DNA of 64,000 nt from Amycolatopsis iheyensis (GTDB lineage Bacteria > Actinomycetota > Actinomycetes > Mycobacteriales > Pseudonocardiaceae). Where the stretch lies: the NCBI RefSeq assembly GCF_024703995.1, contig NZ_JAMXQV010000018.1, forward strand, positions 124,001 to 188,000, in the 5' to 3' direction. Below are positions 23,040 through 31,887 of this stretch, one piece after another. A model generated the notes under the pieces. The model was not told the origin of the DNA, ran no database searches, and worked only from the letters and a program-made list of their open reading frames with translations. The position numbers and the translations under genes were made by a program. Each line of letters begins with the position of its first letter. Position 1 is the stretch's first letter.

Positions 23040-24836
23040 CTACTCCTTGGTGATCGGCGCCCACTCCGGGCCGGTCTCGCCGAGCGCCGGGTCGAGCTTG
23101 GTGAACAGCGGCGACGGCTTGGCCAGTGGCTTGCCGACCTCGATCGGCTTCGACTCCCACTTCGCCTGCTCACCCGCGTAGTCGCCGGTGAGGATCGGGT
23201 TGACCCGGCCGGCGATGTCGAGGTCGTCGACCTCCTTGAGCTCCGGCTGGGCGGCCCAGACGCCGGTGCCGCCGAGGGCCTCGTGCACCTTCTGGGCCGA
23301 GTGCGGCAGGAACGGCGTCAGCAGCGTGTTGGCGTCGGAAACGACCTGCAGCGCGGTGTGCAGCACGGTGTCGCGCCGGGTCGGGTCGTCCTTGAGCTTC
23401 CACGGCTCCTGGTCGGAGATGTACTTGTTCGCCGCGGTGACGACCTTCATCGCCTCGGCCGCCGCCAGCTTGAACCGGGAGCGGGCCAGGTGCGCGCCCG
23501 CGGTGTCGAACGCCTTGCGCGACAACGCCTTCAGGTCCTCGTCGGCCGCCGTCGGGGCCTCCGGGCGCGGGATGGCGCCGACGTTCTTGTGCGCCATCGA
23601 GATCGACCGGTTGACCAGGTTGCCCCACTCGTTGGCCAGCTCGAAGTTGGTCCGGCGGACGAACTCGTCCCAGGTGAAGTCGGTGTCCTGGGTCTCCGGG
23701 CCGGCGACCGAGATGAAGTACCGCAGCGTGTCCGGCCCGAAGTCGCGCAGGAAGTCCTCGACGTAGATGACGCGCCCGCGCGAGGTCGAGAACTTCGAGC
23801 CGCTCATGGTGAGGAACTCGCTGGAGACGATCTCGTCGGGCAGGTGGAGCTTGCCGTACTTGCCCGGCTCGCCACCCTTGTCACCCTCGCCGTTGTGGCC
23901 GAACAGCAGGGCCGGCCAGATCTGGGCGTGGAAGGTGATGTTGTCCTTGCCCATGAAGTAGTACGACCGGGCGTCGGCGTTGTTCCACCACTCCTGCCAC
24001 GCGTCCGGGTTGCCGGAGCGCCGCGCCCACTCGACGCTCGCCGAGAAGTACCCGATCACCGCGTCGAACCAGACGTAGAACCGCTTCAGCGGCTGGTCGC
24101 GCCAGCCGTCGAGGGGGATCTTGACGCCCCAGTCGAGGTCGCGGGTGATCGGCCGGGGCCGCATGTCGTCGATCAGGTTCTTGGTGAAGTTGAGGACGTT
24201 CGGGCGCCAGTCGGTCTTGGTGCCCAGCCAGTCGCCGAGGGTCTTGGTGAACGCCGGCAGGTCGAGGAAGTAGTGCTCGGTCTCGACGAACTTCGGCGTC
24301 TCGCCGTTGATCCGCGACTTCGGGTTGATCAGCTCGGCGGCGTCGAGCTGGTTGCCGCAGTTGTCGCACTGGTCGCCGCGCGCGCCGTCGTAGCCGCAGA
24401 TCGGGCAGGTGCCCTCGACGTAGCGGTCGGGCAGCGTGCGGCCGGTGGACGGGCTGATCGCGCCGCGCGTGGTCTTCGGCACGACGTAGCCGTTGCGGTG
24501 CAGCGCCAGGAAGATCTGCTGCGTCACCTCGGCGTGGTTGCCCGTGGTCGTGCGCGTGAACAGGTCGTAGGAGAGGCCGAGGCCCTGCAGGTCGTTGCCG
24601 ATCTGGCGGGTGTACTTGTCCGCCGTCAGCTGCGGGGTCGAGTTCTCCTTGTCGGCCTGGACGGTGATCGGGGTGCCGTGTTCGTCGGTACCGGAGACCA
24701 TGAGCACCCGGTTGCCGGCCATTCGCTGGTAGCGGGAGAAGACGTCGGACGGGACGCCGAATCCGGACACGTGGCCGATGTGGCGGGGGCCGTTGGCGTA
24801 GGGCCAGGCCACCGCGGTCAACACAGGGGTGCTCAT
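23040..24836 (-). CDS. metG: Methionyl-tRNA synthetase
   Basis: Charges tRNA-Met. The 598-residue class I enzyme has the HIGH motif as YANGPRHIGH near residue 15, a zinc knuckle CPICGYDGARGDQCDNCG near residue 145, and the KMSKS loop as GSKFSTSRG near residue 345. The C-terminal anticodon domain is present; the extra EMAP-like dimerisation domain is absent. ATG 24836. It is divergent from the PadR regulator. The metG-tatD-rpfB-rsmA order is the conserved actinobacterial cluster. Confidence 0.98.
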   Translation of the reverse strand: MSTPVLTAVAWPYANGPRHIGHVSGFGVPSDVFSRYQRMAGNRVLMVSGTDEHGTPITVQADKENSTPQLTADKYTRQIGNDLQGLGLSYDLFTRTTTGNHAEVTQQIFLALHRNGYVVPKTTRGAISPSTGRTLPDRYVEGTCPICGYDGARGDQCDNCGNQLDAAELINPKSRINGETPKFVETEHYFLDLPAFTKTLGDWLGTKTDWRPNVLNFTKNLIDDMRPRPITRDLDWGVKIPLDGWRDQPLKRFYVWFDAVIGYFSASVEWARRSGNPDAWQEWWNNADARSYYFMGKDNITFHAQIWPALLFGHNGEGDKGGEPGKYGKLHLPDEIVSSEFLTMSGSKFSTSRGRVIYVEDFLRDFGPDTLRYFISVAGPETQDTDFTWDEFVRRTNFELANEWGNLVNRSISMAHKNVGAIPRPEAPTAADEDLKALSRKAFDTAGAHLARSRFKLAAAEAMKVVTAANKYISDQEPWKLKDDPTRRDTVLHTALQVVSDANTLLTPFLPHSAQKVHEALGGTGVWAAQPELKEVDDLDIAGRVNPILTGDYAGEQAKWESKPIEVGKPLAKPSPLFTKLDPALGETGPEWAPITKE

Positions 24837-24888
24837 ACCTTATTAGCCTACGGAGGGCGTCACGCGCATTGTCGAGAGGGAGGCCCGG

Positions 24889-25494
24889 TTGTCGGCGACA
24901 CGGTTGCTCGTGCTCGGGGTGGTGCGGATGTACGGCCGCGCGCACGGCTACCAGGTGCGGCGCGAGCTGCTGAGCTGGTCGGCGGACAAGTGGGCCAACG
25001 TCCAGCCCGGGTCGATCTACCACGCGCTGAAGAAGATGACCGCCGAAGACCTCCTGGCGCAGGTCGACGTCGAGCCGGGCGCCGGCCCGGACCGCGTCGC
25101 GTACCGGCTGACCGCCGAGGGTGAGCAGGAGTACCAGCTGCTGCTGTCGAAGGCGCTGTCCGACCCGCAGCTCAACCACCCCGACCTGTCGGCGGCGATC
25201 TCGCTGATGACCACCCTCCCGCGGGCGCGCGTGATCAACCTGCTCCGGCACCGGCTGGTGCACCTGGAGGCCGAGCAGCGGCAGGCGCGGATGATGCTCG
25301 AAGAGCTGAAAATCAGCATGGGGATGGGGACGCCGGAGCACGTCGGCGAGCTCTACCGGCTGTGGGGCGGGATCACCGACGCGAGCTTCACGTGGCTGGA
25401 GGGGCTGATCGCCCGGCTCGAAGCCGGCGAGTACGTGATGGCCGACGAGTCCGGCGACGCGTTCGGCGAGCCACCGTCCCGCGCCTCGGAGTAA
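24889..25494 (+). CDS. PadR-family transcriptional repressor of the adjacent ABC exporter
   Basis: A 201-residue PadR-type winged-helix protein. Motifs: VLGVVRMYGRAHGYQVRREL, WANVQPGSIYHALKKM (recognition helix) and YRLTAEGEQEY (wing), followed by a helical C-terminal dimerisation domain. It starts at TTG 24889 with GGGAGG six bases upstream. Seventy-seven bases downstream an ABC exporter operon begins, and that gap holds two TCAAGTTTGA sites, consistent with local repression. Confidence 0.88.
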   Translation: MSATRLLVLGVVRMYGRAHGYQVRRELLSWSADKWANVQPGSIYHALKKMTAEDLLAQVDVEPGAGPDRVAYRLTAEGEQEYQLLLSKALSDPQLNHPDLSAAISLMTTLPRARVINLLRHRLVHLEAEQRQARMMLEELKISMGMGTPEHVGELYRLWGGITDASFTWLEGLIARLEAGEYVMADESGDAFGEPPSRASE

Positions 25495-25557
25495 TCAAGT
25501 TTGACTAGCGTTCCCTCCGGCGGGCACAGTGGACCCTTCGGCTAGTCAAGTTTGACC
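25495..25557. promoter_or_regulatory. Paired TCAAGTTTGA sites before the ABC exporter
   Basis: TCAAGTTTGACTAG (25495-25508) and CTAGTCAAGTTTGACC (25542-25557) share a near-palindromic TCAA-N2-TTGA core flanked by CTAG on facing sides. The core spacing is 51 bases, about five helical turns. Probable PadR operators. Confidence 0.6.
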
Positions 25558-25571
25558 ATGGAGGGGTTCTC

Positions 25572-26549
25572 ATGATCACGGCACGCGGTCTCGAGCGGCG
25601 GTTCCGCCGCAAGGGCCGCACTGGGGGCGAAGTACACGCGGTGAAGGGCGTCGACCTCGACGTCGAAGCGGGCGAGCTGGTCGGATTCCTCGGGCCGAAC
25701 GGCGCCGGGAAGACGACCACCCTCCGCATGCTGACCACGCTGCTGAAGCCGACGGCGGGCACCGCGACCGTCGGCGGCCACGACCTGCTGACCGATCCGC
25801 TGGGGGTGCGGAAGCGGATCGGCTACGTCGCACAGGGCGGCGGCAGCTCCCCGGAGACCAAGGTCGCCGACGAGCTCGAGCTGCAGGGGCGGCTCTACCG
25901 GATGACCAGGGCCGACGCGCTCGCCCGCGCCGCCGAGCTCGCCGAGCAGCTCGACCTGACCGGGCTGGACCAGCGGCTGACCAAGACGCTCTCGGGCGGG
26001 CAGCGGCGGCGGCTCGACATCGCGCTCGGGCTGATCCACTCGCCCGGTCTCGTCTTCCTCGACGAGCCGTCGACCGGGCTCGACCCGCAGAGCCGCGCGA
26101 ACCTGTGGGAGCACATCCGCCGGCTGCGCGCCGAGCAGGGCGTCACGGTCTTCCTGACCACCCACTACCTCGACGAAGCCGACGCGCTGTCGGACCGGCT
26201 GATCGTCATCGACGACGGCCGGATCGTCGCCGAGGGCACGCCGGACGCGCTGAAGGCGCGGGTCAACGGCGACCGCGTCGAGGTCGGCGTCGACCCGGAG
26301 CAGGGCGCCGACGCCGCCGAGATCGCCGGCCGGCTCGCGGGCGCCCAGGAGCTGTCCGTCGACGGCGGCGAGGTCCGGTTCCGGGTGCCGCGCGGCGACG
26401 TCGCGCTGCCGGAGCTCCTGCGCGCGCTCGACGCGAAGAGCATCCCGATGCTTTCGGTGCAGGTGCACCGGCCCACGCTCGACGACGTCTTCCTGACCCT
26501 GACCGGGCGCTCCCTGCGCGAAGCCGAGGAGGGCACCCGTGCTGCATGA
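25572..26549 (+). CDS. ABC exporter ATP-binding protein, DrrA-like
   Basis: A 325-residue ATPase of the daunorubicin-resistance (DrrA) class that powers a separate permease. Walker A GPNGAGKTT near residue 41, Q-loop YVAQGGGSS, signature LSGGQRRRLD, Walker B LVFLDEPSTGLDP and switch TTHYLDEADALSDR are all intact. The C-terminal 90 residues form the DrrA regulatory extension. ATG 25572 has GGAGGGG upstream. It overlaps the permease gene by 11 bases. Confidence 0.93.
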   Translation: MITARGLERRFRRKGRTGGEVHAVKGVDLDVEAGELVGFLGPNGAGKTTTLRMLTTLLKPTAGTATVGGHDLLTDPLGVRKRIGYVAQGGGSSPETKVADELELQGRLYRMTRADALARAAELAEQLDLTGLDQRLTKTLSGGQRRRLDIALGLIHSPGLVFLDEPSTGLDPQSRANLWEHIRRLRAEQGVTVFLTTHYLDEADALSDRLIVIDDGRIVAEGTPDALKARVNGDRVEVGVDPEQGADAAEIAGRLAGAQELSVDGGEVRFRVPRGDVALPELLRALDAKSIPMLSVQVHRPTLDDVFLTLTGRSLREAEEGTRAA

Positions 26550-27303
26550 CACCTGGCTGATCTTCCGCCGCGACATGAAGGCGGCCCTGCGCAACCCGAC
26601 CTGGGTGCTGATCGGGATCATGCAGCCGCTGCTGTACCTGTTCCTGTTCGGGCCGCTGATGGTCAAGGCGATGCAGGCCCAGGGCCTGTCCGAAGTGGAC
26701 GGCTGGATGCTGCTCACCCCGGCGCTGATCGCCCAGCTGGCGTTGTTCGGCAGCTCGTTCGTCGGGTTCGGGCTGCTGGCCGACTACCGCTCCGGCGTGG
26801 TCGAGCGGTTCCGCGTGACGCCGGTCAGCCGCACCGCGCTGCTGCTGGGCAAGGTGCTGGCCAACGCGCTGCAGGCCGTCGTCCAGGCCCTGCTGATCAT
26901 CGCGCTGGCGTACCTGGTGTTCGACCTCGACGCGCCGGTCGGCGGCGTGCTGCTGAGCCTGGTGATCGTGTTCCTGCTGGCGGTTTCGCTGGCGTCGTGC
27001 TCGTACGCGCTGGCGCTGACGTTGAAGAGCGAGGAGACGTTCCCCGCGCTGCTCAACGCCGTGCTCATCCCGCTGCTGCTGCTTTCCGGGATCCTGCTGC
27101 CGATCACCGCGGGCGTCGCGCCGAAGTGGCTGTACACGGTTTCGCAGATCAACCCGTTCCGGCACGTGGTCGACGTCGAGCGCAACACCTTCAAGGGCGA
27201 CTTCACGATGGACGCGTTGTTCACCGGCAGCGTCGTGGTGCTCGTGATGGCGGTGGTGTCCGTGTGGTGGGGAACACGGACGTTCCAAAAGGAAAACGCC
27301 TGA
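26539..27303 (+). CDS. ABC-2 type permease, DrrB-like
   Basis: A 254-residue, six-TM permease. It has the ABC-2 pattern: an amphipathic N-terminus (FRRDMKAALRNPTWVLIGIMQP), LADYRSGVVERFRVTPVSR in the first cytosolic loop, and INPFRHVVDVERNTF before the last TM. GTG 26539 lies inside the ATPase gene, so the pair is translationally coupled. Together with the ATPase it likely exports a hydrophobic drug or lipid; substrate unknown. Confidence 0.92.
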   Translation: MLHDTWLIFRRDMKAALRNPTWVLIGIMQPLLYLFLFGPLMVKAMQAQGLSEVDGWMLLTPALIAQLALFGSSFVGFGLLADYRSGVVERFRVTPVSRTALLLGKVLANALQAVVQALLIIALAYLVFDLDAPVGGVLLSLVIVFLLAVSLASCSYALALTLKSEETFPALLNAVLIPLLLLSGILLPITAGVAPKWLYTVSQINPFRHVVDVERNTFKGDFTMDALFTGSVVVLVMAVVSVWWGTRTFQKENA

Positions 27304-27381
27304 TCAACCGCGCGTTTGTCACTGCGGGTCCGCTCCCGGCGACGTATGGTGTGCTCTCCACCGACGTGCCGGGGGCGGACT

Positions 27382-27996
27382 GTGACGGAACCGGAGAGCG
27401 AACGCGGGATCTCGCTGTCCCACCGGGAGCGGGTGGCCGACTGGCAGGCCGTCCGCGCGGCGGAGACCAAGTTCGTGTCGGTGACGATCAGCGAGAACGT
27501 CAACTGGAGCAACGGCGCCGCGGAACGGACCCTGGCCGGCGCCCAGGAAGCCGGCCTGCACGTCGGCGGCCGGCACTACGCCCGGCCCGGCGCGGCGCAC
27601 GACCAGGCGGACCACTTCGTGCGGACGGCCAGCCGGCTCGGCGCGTTCGCGCCCGGCTCGCTGGCCCCGGCACTGGAGGTGGCCGCGCCGAACGTCGACG
27701 ACCGGTTCATCAAGACGTGGATCAAGCACGTCCGGCACGCGGCGCGCATCGAGCGGGTGCTCGTCTACGCCGACCACGACTGCTGGGCCCACCGGCTGCA
27801 CCCGGACCGCTGGGCCGACAGCGAAGTCGTGCTCTGGCTGATCCGGCACAACGGCATCCCCGGCCGGCCGGGCTGGTTCCACGCGCGGCTCGGCGTGCAC
27901 CAGCACGCCTGCGCGCCCGACGTGCCCGGCATCGACGGGCCGGTGGAGCAGAACGCCGTCGTGTACCCGTTCACATTGGGTGACCTTTTGCTCTGA
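27382..27996 (+). CDS. GH25-like (lysozyme-fold) protein lacking the usual catalytic DxE
   Basis: A 204-residue protein resembling glycoside hydrolase family 25: DWQAVRAAETKFVSVTISEN, AGLHVGGRHYARPG and QADHFVRTA match the barrel strands. Where active enzymes have LDVE, this has LEVA, so the catalytic Glu and Asp positions are altered. No signal peptide is visible, which is odd for a muramidase. GTG 27382 is chosen over an Arg-rich upstream extension. It may be an inactive homologue or act in the cytosol or on a carbohydrate ligand. Confidence 0.6.
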   Translation: MTEPESERGISLSHRERVADWQAVRAAETKFVSVTISENVNWSNGAAERTLAGAQEAGLHVGGRHYARPGAAHDQADHFVRTASRLGAFAPGSLAPALEVAAPNVDDRFIKTWIKHVRHAARIERVLVYADHDCWAHRLHPDRWADSEVVLWLIRHNGIPGRPGWFHARLGVHQHACAPDVPGIDGPVEQNAVVYPFTLGDLLL

Positions 27997-28015
27997 CCTG
28001 TGGTGCTATGGCGCC

Positions 28016-29263
28016 ATGCGCGTGACGAGCAGGGCACTTCGGACGAAGGTCACGCCCGCGCGGGCTTTTTCGGTGCTCGCTCACCACAACGCGTCCCGCG
28101 GGCTGCCGCCGCCCGCGATGCTGTCCGGCGACTGGTTCTCCTCCGGCGCGGTGCTCGCGCCTTCGGTCACGATCTCGCCCGGGGACTTTCCCGCCTGCAC
28201 GGAGATCGACGCGCCGCCGGGCGTGGTCGGCGGCGGCTGGTTCGGCCACCTGGCCTACGACCTGGCGGACCCGTCCGGGCGCTCGGGGGCGTTGCCGGCG
28301 TCGGCGTGGGGCTGGGCGGACCACGTGCTGCGGTGGTCCGCATCGGGCGTCTGCTACCTGGAGTCCCTCGACGGCGGCGGGCCGTCGGTGTCCACAATGG
28401 AGTCCCTGCTGGCTTCTGCGCCGCCGCCGGTGTCGTGGTCGGCCGGGCCGCTGCGGCGCCCGCTGCCCTCGGAGCACCGGGACGCGGTGAAGGCGTGCGT
28501 GCACGCGATCGAGGCCGGCGAGCTGTTCCAGGCGAACATCTGCAGCCGATTCACGGGGACGTTCGCCGGCTCCCCCGCGGCGCTGTTCGCCGCCGGGATT
28601 TCTTCGCTGGCGCCGCGGCGTGCGGCCTTTCTGTCCGGCGTGTGGGGGTCGGTGGTGTCGTTCTCGCCGGAGCTGTTCCTCGCCCGGCACGGCCGCGCGG
28701 TCTCCTCGACGCCGATCAAGGGGACGCTCCCCCGCCGCGGCCCCGCCGACGCCGGGAACGCGCTCCTGCTGCGACAGTCCACAAAGGACGTCGCGGAGAA
28801 CGTGATGATCACCGACCTGGTGCGCAACGACCTCGGCCGGGTGTGCGAGGTCGGCTCGGTGACCGTGCCGTCGCTGCTGCGGGTCCGCCCGGCGCCGGGG
28901 GTCTGGCACCTGGATTCGACGGTGACAGGGACGTTGCGTCCCTCGGTCACCGACTCGGACCTGCTGGCCGCGACCTTCCCACCGGGCTCGGTGACGGGCG
29001 CGCCGAAGATCCGCGCGCTGGACCTGATCGCGGCGCTGGAGCCGTGCGGACGCGGGGTCTACACGGGTGCGGTCGGGTTGCTGTCGCCGGCGGCAGGGCT
29101 GGAGCTGAACGTCGCGATCCGGACGTTCGAGATCGCTTCCGGCGCGATCTCGCTGGGCGTGGGCGGCGGGATCACGGCGGATTCGGACCCGGAGGCGGAG
29201 TGGCAGGAGTGCCTCCACAAGGCGGCACCCCTGGAACGCCTACTTGCCGGGGTCGAGCAGTAG
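28016..29263 (+). CDS. pabB: Aminodeoxychorismate synthase component I
   Basis: Aminates chorismate to 4-amino-4-deoxychorismate for folate. The 415-residue chorismate-binding enzyme has the PabB-specific PIKGTLPRRG loop (Lys nucleophile; anthranilate synthase has Ala there), ENVMITDLVRNDLGRVCEVG, FPPGSVTGAPK and the C-terminal VGGGITADSDPEAEW. No glutamine amidotransferase domain is fused, so it needs PabA from elsewhere. The N-terminal domain is short. ATG 28016 is chosen. It sits near metG and pmt as Rv1005c does in mycobacteria. Its 3' end overlaps the convergent oxidoreductase by 24 bases. Confidence 0.9.
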   Translation: MRVTSRALRTKVTPARAFSVLAHHNASRGLPPPAMLSGDWFSSGAVLAPSVTISPGDFPACTEIDAPPGVVGGGWFGHLAYDLADPSGRSGALPASAWGWADHVLRWSASGVCYLESLDGGGPSVSTMESLLASAPPPVSWSAGPLRRPLPSEHRDAVKACVHAIEAGELFQANICSRFTGTFAGSPAALFAAGISSLAPRRAAFLSGVWGSVVSFSPELFLARHGRAVSSTPIKGTLPRRGPADAGNALLLRQSTKDVAENVMITDLVRNDLGRVCEVGSVTVPSLLRVRPAPGVWHLDSTVTGTLRPSVTDSDLLAATFPPGSVTGAPKIRALDLIAALEPCGRGVYTGAVGLLSPAAGLELNVAIRTFEIASGAISLGVGGGITADSDPEAEWQECLHKAAPLERLLAGVEQ

Positions 29264-30196
29264 CTTGCCGACGGTCTTGCGGGAGCGCAGGGCCTCGTGC
29301 GCGCCACGGGCGTCCGACAACGCGAACTCGCCGCCGGGGATCGCCTTGAGCTTGTTCGCGAGGACCAGGTCGAACAGGTCGGTCAGCGCGGTCCCGAAGA
29401 CGTTGCCCGGCAGCCGGAAGACGTGCGGCAGCCACATGCCGCTGACGGTCGTGCTGTGGCCGAGCAGGTTGCGCAGCTCGACCGGCTTCGGGTTCTCGCG
29501 CCCGGCAATGCCGTAGAAGGCGAGCCGCCCGAACGGCGCGAGGGCGGCGATGCTCTGGTCGGTGGTCGTCCCCCCGACCATGTCGAGCACGACGTCGACC
29601 CGGCGGCCGTCGTTGGCCTCGATCAGCGTCGCGGTCATGTCTTCGGCCCGCGAGTCGACGGCGACGTCGGCGCCGAGCTCGAGGGCGAGCGCGCGCTTCT
29701 CGTCGCTGCTGGCGGTGGCGATGACCCGGCCGGCGCCCCAGGCCTTGGCGAGCTGCACGGCAACGGTCCCGACCCCACCGGCGGCGGCGTGCACGACGAC
29801 CGACTCACCCGGCTCGAGGTGGGCGTTCTTCTTGAGCAGGACCCAGGCGGTGGTGCCCTGGACCAGCATGGACAGCGCGGTGAGGTCGTCGACGCCGTCG
29901 GGCACGGGGAAGGTGGTGGCCTCCGGCGCGACGGCCTTCTGGGCGTACCCGCCACCGTTGTTCAGGAGCGCGACGACGCGCTTCCCGCCGCTGGTGCCCA
30001 CGACCTCGCCGCCGGGCACGAGCGGCAGCTTGCTGGGCGCGAGGTAGGAGTTCTCGGCCTGGTGGGTGTCGGCGTAGTTGACGCCGACGCGTTCGACGTC
30101 GATGAGGACCTCACCCGGGCCGGCCACCGGATCGGGCAGCTCGACCGGCATGAGCACCTCGGGTCCGCCGAACTCGGTCACCTGCACTGCGCGCAT
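29240..30196 (-). CDS. Zinc-independent quinone/enone oxidoreductase (MDR family)
   Basis: A 318-residue NADPH-dependent medium-chain reductase of the QOR type. Features: MRAVQVTEFGGPEVL start, VERVGVNYADTHQ, VQGTTAWVLL, the nucleotide-binding AAAGGVGTVAVQLAKAWGAG, and a C-terminal DARGAHEALRSRKTVGKLLL. The structural and catalytic zinc ligands of alcohol dehydrogenases are missing. It is divergent from a TetR gene across a 42-base gap holding a 26-bp inverted-repeat operator, so it is probably induced by its substrate or a related toxic quinone. Confidence 0.9.
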   Translation of the reverse strand: MRAVQVTEFGGPEVLMPVELPDPVAGPGEVLIDVERVGVNYADTHQAENSYLAPSKLPLVPGGEVVGTSGGKRVVALLNNGGGYAQKAVAPEATTFPVPDGVDDLTALSMLVQGTTAWVLLKKNAHLEPGESVVVHAAAGGVGTVAVQLAKAWGAGRVIATASSDEKRALALELGADVAVDSRAEDMTATLIEANDGRRVDVVLDMVGGTTTDQSIAALAPFGRLAFYGIAGRENPKPVELRNLLGHSTTVSGMWLPHVFRLPGNVFGTALTDLFDLVLANKLKAIPGGEFALSDARGAHEALRSRKTVGKLLLDPGK

Positions 30197-30221
30197 CTGC
30201 GTTTCCCTTCCGGACGTGCCT

Positions 30222-30247
30222 GTGAGACATTCTGACATATGTCTCAC
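30222..30247. promoter_or_regulatory. TetR operator overlapping the repressor start codon
   Basis: GTGAGACAT (30222-30230) and ATGTCTCAC (30239-30247) form a perfect 9-8-9 inverted repeat. The right arm begins with the ATG of the TetR gene itself, so bound repressor would cover both its own start and the oxidoreductase promoter. Confidence 0.75.
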
Positions 30248-30772
30248 GAGTTCGAACGGGCACGCGAGTGGTTCCTGTCGGGCCGCCGGCTCGACATGGG
30301 CGAACTGGCGGAGGACCTGGCGATCAGCCGCGCGACCCTGCACCGGCGCGTGGGTTCCCGCGACCGGCTGCTCGGCGAGATCCTGTGGTCGCTGTCGGCC
30401 GCTTCGATCGCGCGGCTCTGGCCGTCGTGCGCCGGGCGCGGGGCGGCGGGCATCGCCGACTTCGTGAGCGGGTACGTCCGGTTCGCGAACGACTCCCCGC
30501 CCTTCCGCGACTTCCTTCGCCGGGAGCCGGAGCGGGCACTGCGGCTGCTGACGACCCGCGCAAGCGTTTGCCAGCAGCGGACGACCACGGAACTGGAGAT
30601 GCTGCTGTCCACGGAGATGTCCGCCGGCCGGCTGGTGCCGCCGCTGCCGGTGCCGGACCTGGCCTACCTGCTGGTGCGGATCGGCGAGTCGTTCGTGTAC
30701 ACCGACGTGATCACCGGCGACGCGCCCGACGCGGCGAAGGCGCACGCCGCGGTCACGGCGTTGCTGAGCTGA
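30239..30772 (+). CDS. TetR-family repressor (QsdR-like)
   Basis: A 177-residue regulator. The HTH is MGELAEDLAISRATLHRRVGSRDRLLGEIL, preceded by a short N-terminal arm, with a helical effector domain (FVSGYVRFANDSPPFRDFL, and LLVRIGESFVYTDVITG near the end). It resembles the QsdR-type TetR proteins paired with oxidoreductases. It begins inside an inverted repeat, so it has no room for a normal ribosome binding site downstream of a promoter; leaderless translation is likely. Its 3' end overlaps the convergent gene by 20 bases. Confidence 0.85.
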   Translation: MSHEFERAREWFLSGRRLDMGELAEDLAISRATLHRRVGSRDRLLGEILWSLSAASIARLWPSCAGRGAAGIADFVSGYVRFANDSPPFRDFLRREPERALRLLTTRASVCQQRTTTELEMLLSTEMSAGRLVPPLPVPDLAYLLVRIGESFVYTDVITGDAPDAAKAHAAVTALLS

Positions 30773-31343
30773 CGATCTGGACCTTCGTCGCGAAATCCGC
30801 GTCGTCGGCGAGCACGGTCAGTTCGACGGTTCCGGAGCCGGCGCCGAACTCGTGGCGGACGGTCTCGTCCGGATCGTGCACCACCAGCCGCCCGGCGGGC
30901 GAGGAGATGGTTTCCCGCACCAGGACGACGGGGAGCGGGTCGGCCGGAGGCTCGGTGAAGACCTCGCCGTCGACCGGGCCTTCCGAGCCGGGCATGACTC
31001 CGAAGATGACGCTGTCGCCGGACCGGTACGCGTTGCCCGCGGCCGGGTCCCAGTCCGACAGATCGTCGGCGGCATCGACGTCACGCACGATCAGGCAGCC
31101 GTGCGCCGCCTTGACCCGGAAGGACCGAAGCCGGATCCGCGCCGCCTCGGCCCGGGCCGCGCGGGCCTCCTCCGCTGCCCGCTGCCGGTCCTCCGGGAAG
31201 AGCAGCAGCGGGGCCAGCGACTCCAGCGCGCCCGCGATGTCCGACCGCCACGCGGCGAAGGCTTCCGGGCCGCTGTCCGGCTTCTGCGCCCGCACCTGCC
31301 GCAGCACGCGCAGCGCGGCGCGCAGCTCGGCGTTTTCAGCCAC
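30753..31343 (-). CDS. Hypothetical protein paired with a Tdi1-like gene
   Basis: A 196-residue protein of unknown function. The first 75 residues are helical and charged (possible coiled coil, EEARAARAEAARIR). The rest is beta-rich: GCLIVRDVDAADDLSDWDP, SGDSVIFGVMPG, RLVVHDPDETV. No signal peptide or TM. Its start overlaps the upstream gene's stop region by eight bases, so the two are coupled. I do not recognise the family. Confidence 0.65.
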   Translation of the reverse strand: MAENAELRAALRVLRQVRAQKPDSGPEAFAAWRSDIAGALESLAPLLLFPEDRQRAAEEARAARAEAARIRLRSFRVKAAHGCLIVRDVDAADDLSDWDPAAGNAYRSGDSVIFGVMPGSEGPVDGEVFTEPPADPLPVVLVRETISSPAGRLVVHDPDETVRHEFGAGSGTVELTVLADDADFATKVQIVSSATP

Positions 31344-31887
31344 CCGCCACTCCTTGCGCGATCTGGGCGGTCAGCGACCAGTAGACGTCGAGGTCGATCT
31401 CCTCCAGGTTGGCCACCGTGTCCGCGCCGCCCAGGAACAGCGGGACTTGGTAGCCCGCGCACGAGCCCCACGCCGGTGGCTTGCCCGCAGTCGTCACCCA
31501 CTCCTCGAAGAAGCTCGCCGCCAGGGCCGCTTCCGGCTCGTCGAGCAGCACTTCCTCGTGGAACGCCGCGAACCCGCCCGGGATCTCCAGCACCTCCGCC
31601 GTCCCCGGCTCGAACAGCAGGACCTGCTCGGCGGCGGGCTCGAACGCGAACTGCCGGCCGAGCCAGTCGAAGCCGAACGGCACCACCCGGCCCGTCCACA
31701 CCGGGAACATCTCCAGCACCGAGCCGAACACCGCGACCGACGCCGAGTCGTGCACCCGGTAGACGCCCGAGCCGAACTCGCGGCCGTGGTACTGCCGCAG
31801 GAATGCGCCGACCGGCTCCGGAAACGACGACGCCTCCCCGGTGCCGAGCCGGCGGCCCTCCTCATAAGCGTCCGCGAACCGGGACAT
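31336..31887 (-). CDS. Tdi1/DUF1851-like immunity-type protein
   Basis: A 183-residue soluble protein resembling the C-terminal domain of T6SS immunity protein Tdi1 and SMI1-like proteins: FGFDWLGRQFAFEP, LLFEPGTAEVLEIPGGFAAFHEE and FFEEW in the family order. Such proteins bind and neutralise toxins, but this neighbourhood holds no secretion or toxin gene, so the role is open. ATG 31887 overlaps the rsmI stop by one base (TGATG), making a coupled rsmI-Tdi1-hypothetical unit. Confidence 0.6.
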   Translation of the reverse strand: MSRFADAYEEGRRLGTGEASSFPEPVGAFLRQYHGREFGSGVYRVHDSASVAVFGSVLEMFPVWTGRVVPFGFDWLGRQFAFEPAAEQVLLFEPGTAEVLEIPGGFAAFHEEVLLDEPEAALAASFFEEWVTTAGKPPAWGSCAGYQVPLFLGGADTVANLEEIDLDVYWSLTAQIAQGVAGG

